Below the pieces are notes generated by a model. That model ran no database searches. It saw nothing but the letters and a program-made list of their open reading frames with translations, and was not told where the DNA came from. This document shows positions 27,142 through 34,155 of a stretch of 61,362 nt of DNA, in pieces; positions within the stretch are counted from its first letter, which is position 1; each line of letters starts with the position of its first letter. A program made the translations under genes and the position numbers. The stretch covers positions 184,200 to 245,561 of the forward strand of contig JAQVWG010000001.1 in NCBI GenBank assembly GCA_028698585.1. The letters run 5' to 3'. This DNA comes from Clostridia bacterium (GTDB lineage: Bacteria; Bacillota; Clostridia; Christensenellales; CAG-314).

Positions 27142-27187
27142 AAGTCGTTGAGCAGGCGTAATGGGGCCCCTGCGAGCGACTTTTTTT
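27142..27187 (+). terminator. Leader 2, terminator 3
   Basis: AAGTCGTT-GA-GCAGG...CCTGC-GAGCGACTT with an internal loop, then seven T. Its outer arms resemble those of terminator 2, suggesting diverged copies. Both lie before the first gene of the unit. Confidence 0.85.
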
Positions 27188-27233
27188 GTACAACTAAGTT
27201 ACAACGGACGAGATGATGTGGTGAAGTGGTATG

Positions 27234-27977
27234 ATGAGAGTTAAGCAAGTTCAGAGGTGGGGTAAGAGACTATTGCTAATGCGTATATCAACTGTGGCTA
27301 TTGTGGTGACTGCCATTCTCTCCGTGTCAATTATGGCAGTAACATACTATGGTCAGCAAGTAGGTAATTACATTATCAATATTGATGACAGTTCATTACT
27401 GGGTTTATCATTATCTGAGACTGGCGAGTTCGCTAGAGAAGATATTGCCAGCACGTTACTGGCAACAGGTATTGATGACATAACTAACATTACCTATGGT
27501 GATATACCTGATGACCTACACCAACTATCAGGTGGGTCGCACAACCTAGTTAAGAACAACATCGGCAGATATTTTGCATATACGTTCTACCTGAGGTCAG
27601 AGTCCAGCGAGACGGTGCAGTACGCTACTATGATATCTTCGCTTGAAGCATATCTTGATATTCACTCAGCAATCAGGATAATGATAGAGATAGATGATGA
27701 GGAGCCTATAATCTATGCTCAGGCAAGAGAGGACGGCAGTCCCGAAGTACACGCAGTCAGCAACTCTACAAGAGTAACTAGAGCATATACGACAATACCA
27801 TTTACTGATGTAGATAACTTGGTACTGGTCAATCAGGTGCGCACCATAGAGCCCGGTCAAGTGGTCAAGTATACCATCACAATATGGTTAGAAGGCGCAG
27901 ACGAACAATGTACTAACGGAATTAAGGGTGGTGCAATCAGACTGGGAATGGAGTTCGGCGTTATCAAGCAAGACTAA
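27234..27977 (+). CDS. WLEG-motif secreted protein 1
   Basis: 247 residues. A basic N-terminus (MRVKQVQRWGKRLLLM) leads to a hydrophobic helix ending MAVTYYGQQVG. This lacks the FAWF cleavage motif of its three relatives, so it may stay membrane-anchored. The C-terminus has TIWLEGADEQCTNG near residue 222, followed by a final beta strand. It also shares with its relatives a TFYLRSES segment and an AIR(I/V) segment before the motif. First gene behind riboswitch 2, only ~50 bases after terminator 3. ATG at 27231 or 27234; the ribosome-binding site is weak. Perhaps a basal or initiating subunit, by position and anchor only. Confidence 0.75.
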   Translation: MRVKQVQRWGKRLLLMRISTVAIVVTAILSVSIMAVTYYGQQVGNYIINIDDSSLLGLSLSETGEFAREDIASTLLATGIDDITNITYGDIPDDLHQLSGGSHNLVKNNIGRYFAYTFYLRSESSETVQYATMISSLEAYLDIHSAIRIMIEIDDEEPIIYAQAREDGSPEVHAVSNSTRVTRAYTTIPFTDVDNLVLVNQVRTIEPGQVVKYTITIWLEGADEQCTNGIKGGAIRLGMEFGVIKQD

Positions 27978-28045
27978 CAATCAATTCGCTAATAATAGTA
28001 AACAACACTATAAAATAACTAAAAAAAATTGTTGGAGGACAAAAA

Positions 28046-29113
28046 ATGAAAAACAGTAAAAGAATTATAGCTATGTTAGTAGCATTAGTACTGACAATCG
28101 CTATGGCAACAACTACAACATTCGCATGGTTCGTAGTTGGTAACGAAGTGGATGTTGACGCAATCAACGTAACAGTATCAGCTGATGGTGGCTTATTCAT
28201 CTCCGACTCCGCTGACGGTGTCTATAAACAGTACTTGGCACTGAACGAGTCAGTTGCATTCGATGCTTGTACACCTGTTATGAATGGTCTAACTGCATTC
28301 GCAAGTAAGCCATACACAAGATACGCAACAGCAACAGAGTGGGGTGCATTAGATCCAGCCACAGAAGAACAATCTAAGTGGGAACTCAACCCCGCACTAG
28401 ACGCTTATAGAGATGCAGACGAAGCATATTATTACTCAACTACCGCTACTAGCGGTGGACAAGCATTTAGTGCTACAGAACTAACGGCAGTTGCTTCGTA
28501 TAAGTATATGCAGACAGTTGTAAGTGATTCCCTCGTTGTTCCTAACAACATTGACTTTACTAATGATACAGCCGCTCGCTACTATTATGACGAGTTCTTC
28601 TTCAAGTCAACTGAGCTGAAGACAGTGTATCTCAAATCGGTAACATTGAGCGTACCCGGTGGCACACCACTAACAATCAACACGCCTGAAGGATTAGCTG
28701 CAGACGAGTTTGGTACTGGTTCACCAGCATATGCTGTTGATCAAGCAGTTACTGCCGATGTAAGAGATGCTATTAGAGTTGCATTGTTCACATCTGACGG
28801 TACATTAGTAGGCGTATATAAGTTCGACCAAGGAACACAAGATTGGGCTGACGTAGCAAATGCTCAAGGCTATAACCTAGCAGAAGAGTTATATGTTCAA
28901 CACACTAATGGCGCTCCAGCAATCCTGCACGGACAGACATTTACCGCTAGTACTATTGGCTCAGGCGTATCTGCAGGTGCTCTAACTGGTAGTGGAACTA
29001 ACTGGTCAGGTAGTTGTTCAGTTATCGTATGGCTAGAAGGTACGGACGGTCACTGTATTAACAACCTTATCTCCCAAACAGTATCTATCGACTTTACTTT
29101 CGAAGGCAGATAA
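28046..29113 (+). CDS. WLEG-motif secreted protein 2 (SipW-type signal)
   Basis: 355 residues. MKNSKRIIAMLVALVL... then TTFAWFVVGNEVDVDA is a clear SipW-dependent signal peptide. The mature protein begins with a TasA-like strand pair (DVDAINVTVSADGGLFIS). The middle is acidic and Ala/Thr-rich. The C-terminal third has FFFKSTELKTVYLKSV, then DAIRVALF and YKFDQG, and finally VIWLEGTDGHCINN with one conserved cysteine. It has the best ribosome-binding site of the set (GGAGG, seven bases) and may be the most abundant subunit. Codon use is regular. By analogy with TasA/camelysin it could be a fibre-forming subunit; this is inference. Confidence 0.8.
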   Translation: MKNSKRIIAMLVALVLTIAMATTTTFAWFVVGNEVDVDAINVTVSADGGLFISDSADGVYKQYLALNESVAFDACTPVMNGLTAFASKPYTRYATATEWGALDPATEEQSKWELNPALDAYRDADEAYYYSTTATSGGQAFSATELTAVASYKYMQTVVSDSLVVPNNIDFTNDTAARYYYDEFFFKSTELKTVYLKSVTLSVPGGTPLTINTPEGLAADEFGTGSPAYAVDQAVTADVRDAIRVALFTSDGTLVGVYKFDQGTQDWADVANAQGYNLAEELYVQHTNGAPAILHGQTFTASTIGSGVSAGALTGSGTNWSGSCSVIVWLEGTDGHCINNLISQTVSIDFTFEGR

Positions 29114-29157
29114 TCTCTAATAGAATTATCAAGATAAGCACATTTTGTCCTTACATA

Positions 29158-29192
29158 CATCCCCTGCTTACGATTATGGTAGGCGGGGGATG
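29158..29192 (+). other. Strong intercistronic hairpin without T run
   Basis: CATCCCCTGCTTAC pairs with GTAGGCGGGGGATG over 14 bp with two G-T pairs, between the second and third WLEG genes. No T run follows, so it is more likely an mRNA processing or stability element than a terminator. It could make the upstream message more abundant. Confidence 0.7.
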
Positions 29193-29230
29193 GCGGACAC
29201 CATAAATTGATATAAGGAGAATCAATTAAT

Positions 29231-30445
29231 ATGACTAAGAGCAAAAGAATTATATTGACGCTGGCAACTATAGTGATTACTATCGCACTTGCAACGTCAG
29301 CTACATTTGCTTGGTTTGCACTCAACACCGAAGTATTCGTAGATGGAATCAATATCACTATAGAGTCTAGCGAAGGATTGACAGTATCGGTCAATGATAC
29401 TACATATGATTTAACCGTTAATGCCGCTATAACTAAGACTCTAGAGAACGTAACCCCTAAACTAACTACAGTTAAGTATTATAAAGACGCTAATGCCAAT
29501 GGTATATATGACGATGGAACCGACACTGAAGTTACAGACGCTGTCAATACTCTTATGAGTGACTATGAGACATATATGACTGGAAGAGCCCTTACATATG
29601 ACTTCTTTGACGTGTCTACTGGTAAATATTACCAAGATACTGATAGTGACGGCGTACTTAACGCAGAAGCCGATGCCGAAGTTACCGCTACAGTTAAGGC
29701 ATATGATGACACTAACTCATGTTTACCTGCTCGCAGAGGATTTGATTTTGATTTCGTTGTTTATGCAGATGCAGATTGGGATACCGGTTATGAGTTTACT
29801 ACGCTTAACGGCTACACCCTAGGTGATGCACTAACTGACAGTGTTGACAATCCTTGGATAACTCAGAAGGTGTACTTCAGTTCAGATATACCGATGAGAG
29901 TATTCTTAACAGATATACTTATCTCTAGCGTTGTCAATGGCACCGACACTACAACTCCTATTGATATTGCAGCCGGCACCGTTGATAATCAAGATACATT
30001 GATTAATGCAGATGATTCCATTACTGCTGACATTAAGGCAGCTATACGTATTGCACTATTTGACGAGACTGATACATTGATTACTGTTCTGCGTTATGTT
30101 GACGGCGAATGGGAAGATGTTGCTGGCAACGGTAAGATTAACATGGCAGCATATCTATACAACATCAAGACGGGCAGAATATCAAATGTACTTAATGGCG
30201 TACACGACTATGACGCTATCCAAGAGGACAATAGTGCAGAGATAACCGAGTCTACATTGTGGGACAGGAATGCTCCTATATACATAGGCGAGACAGGTGA
30301 TAAATCTTCAAGCGCATCTGAGTACAAGACAGAAGTTACCCTAGTTATATGGCTAGAAGGTAAAGACGGTGACTGTCTAGACAGTATTATCGATGATAGC
30401 GCAATAGTAAGTCTACACTTTACAGGTGACGAAAATATGGATTAA
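29231..30445 (+). CDS. WLEG-motif secreted protein 3 (SipW-type signal)
   Basis: 404 residues. MTKSKRIILTLATIVITIAL..., then ATFAWFALNTEVFVDG is a SipW-dependent signal almost identical in layout to the neighbours. The mature part has two insertions with calcium-loop-like spacing (DANANGIYDDGTDTE and DTDSDGVLNAEADAE), reminiscent of dockerin-type or thrombospondin type 3 Ca-binding loops. The C-terminal family core follows: KVYFSSDIPMRVFL, AIRIALFDETDTLI, and VIWLEGKDGDCLDS. AAGGAG precedes the ATG. Co-transcribed with its relatives. Ca2+ binding is a prediction from residue pattern only. Confidence 0.8.
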   Translation: MTKSKRIILTLATIVITIALATSATFAWFALNTEVFVDGINITIESSEGLTVSVNDTTYDLTVNAAITKTLENVTPKLTTVKYYKDANANGIYDDGTDTEVTDAVNTLMSDYETYMTGRALTYDFFDVSTGKYYQDTDSDGVLNAEADAEVTATVKAYDDTNSCLPARRGFDFDFVVYADADWDTGYEFTTLNGYTLGDALTDSVDNPWITQKVYFSSDIPMRVFLTDILISSVVNGTDTTTPIDIAAGTVDNQDTLINADDSITADIKAAIRIALFDETDTLITVLRYVDGEWEDVAGNGKINMAAYLYNIKTGRISNVLNGVHDYDAIQEDNSAEITESTLWDRNAPIYIGETGDKSSSASEYKTEVTLVIWLEGKDGDCLDSIIDDSAIVSLHFTGDENMD

Positions 30446-30484
30446 TTCCATATAATTAAGCTTATACTTATTACGTAACAATCA

Positions 30485-31630
30485 ATGATTAAGAGCAAGA
30501 GAATTATCTTAATACTCACCTCTCTGCTGATAACTGTCGCAATAGCAACCACCACCACGTTTGCGTGGTTTGCAGTTAATTCGCAGGCATACCTTGATGG
30601 CATTAGGCTAGAGCTGGAGACTGGAGCGGGACTATATATCTCGTCTAACGGGATAGGCAACTTCGATAGTCATACCTTAGACCTCAATTATACCCTCGAT
30701 AATCCTTTTGCATTAACTGCAGTCACGCCTAAGATGTCTGTAGTCAAGTATCTGCTGGGCGCAGTAGATGTAACTGCAGATATAGAAGATATGATTGCTC
30801 TATGCAACATCGCCAAGACCAACTATGATAATGCCTATGATGTGTTTGATGTTAACACCGGCACATATTGGATTGGACAGGTAGGAACGGGCACCGACGT
30901 TACTGCAGTGTGCGTTGGATATCTAGTAGAGATAGAGAATAATACTCCTACTCGTGGGCAAGATTTCGATACCATAGAATATACCGACAAAGACTGGGAT
31001 ACAACCAGTTATGCATTCGTAGATATGCATGGTTTTGCAATGGGCAATGCGCTAGACTCTGGCAACGGCTGGCTGGTGCAAGACATTTACTTCAGGTCAG
31101 AATCACCAATGCTGGTTGTCCTCGAAAACATAGTTATATCGGGAGTAGCGCTAGGAACACAACCTGTTAAGACTCCTGTGATAATTGATGCAGACGAGGT
31201 GGCTGGAGTCGACACGGACATACCTGCCCATACTGAGATAAATGGTGATATAGAAGCAGTTATAAGAGTAGCTTTTTTTGATAGCGCCAACCAACTAATT
31301 AAGGTATACCGTGTCAATCAAGGAAGATGGGTAGAGGAAGCAGGCTTAATCAATATGGCTGGCTTTCTCTACAATAATCCCTATGATGCGTATCCAAGCA
31401 ACACCATGGGTGCTGACAATATCGCAGAGATAAACGAGGTTGCAGAAGGCAATTTCGCAGATACCAATCTAACTCTGCTAAGAGACGCAGTTAACGGTGA
31501 TTATCGCGGAATGTTGACAATGGTTATATGGCTAGAAGGTAAGGACGGAGATTGTTTGAACAGTATACTGGACGATTATGCTCAAGTGTACGTAGACTTT
31601 GCCGGCATAGAGATTAATATCAACCCCTAG
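30485..31630 (+). CDS. WLEG-motif secreted protein 4 (SipW-type signal)
   Basis: 381 residues. MIKSKRIILILTSLLITVAI..., TTFAWFAVNSQAYLDG is a SipW-dependent signal. The family core is DIYFRSESPMLVVL, AVIRVAFFDSANQLIKVYR and MVIWLEGKDGDCLNS, closest to protein 3 (also IEYTDKDWDT against VYADADWDT), so the pair is a tandem gene duplication. No good ribosome-binding site precedes the ATG, so translation may be low. Last member before the third promoter of the locus. Confidence 0.8.
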   Translation: MIKSKRIILILTSLLITVAIATTTTFAWFAVNSQAYLDGIRLELETGAGLYISSNGIGNFDSHTLDLNYTLDNPFALTAVTPKMSVVKYLLGAVDVTADIEDMIALCNIAKTNYDNAYDVFDVNTGTYWIGQVGTGTDVTAVCVGYLVEIENNTPTRGQDFDTIEYTDKDWDTTSYAFVDMHGFAMGNALDSGNGWLVQDIYFRSESPMLVVLENIVISGVALGTQPVKTPVIIDADEVAGVDTDIPAHTEINGDIEAVIRVAFFDSANQLIKVYRVNQGRWVEEAGLINMAGFLYNNPYDAYPSNTMGADNIAEINEVAEGNFADTNLTLLRDAVNGDYRGMLTMVIWLEGKDGDCLNSILDDYAQVYVDFAGIEININP

Positions 31631-31677
31631 AAATGCTCATAATTGGACTATGCGGTGTACAAGTTTGTTTAATAGTA

Positions 31678-31707
31678 TTGACAAACTAGCACATATTAAT
31701 GTAGTAT
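31678..31707 (+). promoter_or_regulatory. Promoter of the peptidase/AAA+/EAL unit
   Basis: TTGACA (31678-31683), 18-base spacer, TAGTAT (31702-31707). A leader of about 110 nt follows with no riboswitch that I recognise. This unit seems not to be directly riboswitch-gated unless transcription reads through from the WLEG genes; no terminator separates them. Confidence 0.7.
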
Positions 31708-31823
31708 CTAACTGTGATGGATAGTTTACGAGCACTGTACTGCGCCTTATTGGCTCAGTATATCGTTACTAGTTATTTTTACTCAAATCTATATACTAAG
31801 ATGTACTTAGGAAGGAACAGATA

Positions 31824-32540
31824 ATGAAAAAAATGACCAAACAACAGATAATCAATATATGTATTGATGTGTTATGTGCAGTATTGTGTATAGTATTACT
31901 GTATTCTGCAATCAGCCTACTAGCTAACCGTTATGTAAGTTGGTTTGGTAAACTGAGATTGGGTGTCGAGAGCGACTCTATGACCACTCTTGACGGCCAA
32001 GTAGCGAAGGAGTTTTCTTTTGACAGAGGGGACTTAATTGTCATTGATATATGCAACGACAATGAGATAAGTCAATTACAAGAGGGTGATGTAATCACTT
32101 TTTGGGGCGCTGTCGACGGAGTTGAAGCCATGATAACTCACCGTATCACTTCCATAAGATATAGTGAGGACAACACCATAGACGCATTCCAGACTCAAGG
32201 TGATAAGGCGCTCGGTACTAATACATACGAGAATGTTACCCCTGATAAAGTCATAGGTAAGGTTGTCAAGGTAGTAGTTGGTGGGGGCGGATTCGCACTG
32301 TTCAGGTCATCTCAACTGGGCAGATTCATACTGACAGTTATCCCATCAGTGCTTATTGTTGCTTATTTTGCAGTGTTGTTCGTGGTTACGTTGCGCAAGA
32401 GCAGAACGGATAAACAATCTGCAGAAATGGATGATATGAGGCGCCAACTAGTAGAATTACAGACTAAGGTGGCTCAACAGAATGCTCAATCTCAACCGAA
32501 TGAAGAAGAGCATACAGCACAACAGGAAGACAAGGAATAG
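31824..32540 (+). CDS. sipW: SipW/ER-type signal peptidase I (first copy)
   Basis: 238 residues. An N-terminal membrane helix (about 11-33) is followed by the catalytic Ser52 in ESDSM and His106 in ITHRITS. This is the Ser-His arrangement of ER/archaeal-type signal peptidases such as Bacillus SipW, not the Ser-Lys type. A QGDK segment (about 127-130) corresponds to the family GDxN region. A second hydrophobic helix lies at about 165-190, and the tail is Gln/Glu-rich and probably coiled. It should cleave the FAWF/YAYF signal peptides encoded just upstream. AGGAAGG precedes the ATG. First gene of its unit. Confidence 0.88.
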   Translation: MKKMTKQQIINICIDVLCAVLCIVLLYSAISLLANRYVSWFGKLRLGVESDSMTTLDGQVAKEFSFDRGDLIVIDICNDNEISQLQEGDVITFWGAVDGVEAMITHRITSIRYSEDNTIDAFQTQGDKALGTNTYENVTPDKVIGKVVKVVVGGGGFALFRSSQLGRFILTVIPSVLIVAYFAVLFVVTLRKSRTDKQSAEMDDMRRQLVELQTKVAQQNAQSQPNEEEHTAQQEDKE

Positions 32541-32621
32541 TGTCATTGATCATACCTACGGGTATGACTTGATGTCTGTCAACCAATGTCTAGATTAGTA
32601 TAATAATTACTAATAAGCATA

Positions 32622-34142
32622 ATGAAAGGGTTTGCATCATATTACTTAGAGTTTTTTATAACTTTTTTTAACAATATATGGAAGTTCATCACGACAAGAC
32701 TGGGCTCATGGGGCACTATCTTCAGTGGTGATATTCCCTCTTATTTCCGTTCGCTATCTATGTCGTCTGCGTCATTTAACTTTTGGGACTGGGTAGCATA
32801 CGTGTTCGTTACGCTGATTAACCTAGCATTAGTTTTTTTTATTTGCTACAGATTAGTGCAGTTAATAAGAAGATACATTATCTACCGTGGCAACAGTGTT
32901 AATAAAGACAAGTTACTCGAAGAGTTGGCTATCGCCAAGATGCAGATTACCGAGCTTAACAAGGAAAAAATACGACTATACGAATTACAGTTAGGCACCA
33001 AGGTCACAGGTCCACCACCGACAGAGGACAGCGAGGAGGAGGTGGAGGAGTATGCAGGCAGATTTGCCAAACTTGCTCAGATTGACCAGCAGTACGCCGA
33101 AGGCAATTACGTTACCACCATGTCTGATGCAGATAAGGTTACACTTGCAGAGTTAGTAGAGAGATTCCGTAATTTTACTGCATCGCAACTACATCTGTAT
33201 TACTCGCCTTATCACGCAAGATGTTATTTTGCTGGTATGGCGACGACCAAACTGCTAATACTCGAAGGCATATCCGGTACTGGTAAAACGAGTTTTCCAT
33301 ACGCCATGTCCAAGTTCTTCAAGAATAATGCAAGTATCGTTTCCGTTCAACCTAGTTGGAGAGATAAGGCAGACTTGCTAGGATATTTTAATGAGTTTAC
33401 TAAGCAGTTTAACGAGAGCGATTTTTTGTCAAGCGTGTATGAGGCCAACTATCGTGACGAGCCCAGATTCGTTATACTTGACGAAATGAACTTGGCTAGA
33501 ATTGAATATTATTTTGCAGAGTTCTTGTCTGTTATGGAAATGCCGGATGTTACCGAGTGGAACATAGAGGTAGTGTCTCGTTCCTTCCCAGATGATCCTA
33601 TACTGCTCGAAGAAGGTAAACTGCGTGTGCCACAGAATATATGGTTCGTCGGCACCGCTAACCAAGACGACTCGACTTTTGCAATTACTGATAAAGTATA
33701 CGACCGTGCTATATCGATAGATATTAACAAGAGGGGAGAGTACTTTGATGCCCCCTTAACCGAACCTATTAACTGTACGTATGATTATCTTGACAGGTTA
33801 TTCTTCGACGCGGTAAACGATTACAGAATATCAGACTCCGGTCGAAAGGCCATTGATGAAGTTGAAGAGTATATAACCGAGAAACTGAGAGTGTCGTTCG
33901 GTAACCGTATCAAGAGACAATTAGATAGATATATTCCAGTTTTTGTCGCATGTGGTGGCACGGAGATAGAAGCACTGGATTTCGTACTAATGAGCAAGAT
34001 ATTCAGGAAGTTCACAATGCTCAATATACCTTTCCTAACTAAGGAACTCAATGGATTGATTGCGTTGCTTGATAGATTGTTCGGTAAGAATGTTATGCAA
34101 TATTCTATTGAGTACATCAAAGAATTGATTAAGACAGCATAA
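32622..34142 (+). CDS. Membrane-anchored McrB/MoxR-like AAA+ ATPase
   Basis: 506 residues. Hydrophobic N-terminal segments (about 5-20 and 50-78, the latter a clear membrane helix) precede a short coiled coil (about 88-118) and an AAA+ domain. Walker A is GISGTGKT at 216-223. Walker B ILDEMNLARIEYYF (D287, E288) has the McrB-style extension, and FVGTANQDDSTFAITDKV is the sensor region. McrB normally powers a DNA-cleaving McrC, but here the ATPase is membrane-tied and sits in a secretion locus, so remodelling of an export or assembly machine is more likely. A TATAAT at 32599 lies just upstream and no ribosome-binding site is seen. The next gene begins 13 bases after its stop. Confidence 0.82.
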   Translation: MKGFASYYLEFFITFFNNIWKFITTRLGSWGTIFSGDIPSYFRSLSMSSASFNFWDWVAYVFVTLINLALVFFICYRLVQLIRRYIIYRGNSVNKDKLLEELAIAKMQITELNKEKIRLYELQLGTKVTGPPPTEDSEEEVEEYAGRFAKLAQIDQQYAEGNYVTTMSDADKVTLAELVERFRNFTASQLHLYYSPYHARCYFAGMATTKLLILEGISGTGKTSFPYAMSKFFKNNASIVSVQPSWRDKADLLGYFNEFTKQFNESDFLSSVYEANYRDEPRFVILDEMNLARIEYYFAEFLSVMEMPDVTEWNIEVVSRSFPDDPILLEEGKLRVPQNIWFVGTANQDDSTFAITDKVYDRAISIDINKRGEYFDAPLTEPINCTYDYLDRLFFDAVNDYRISDSGRKAIDEVEEYITEKLRVSFGNRIKRQLDRYIPVFVACGGTEIEALDFVLMSKIFRKFTMLNIPFLTKELNGLIALLDRLFGKNVMQYSIEYIKELIKTA

Positions 34143-34155
34143 TGATTACCACACT

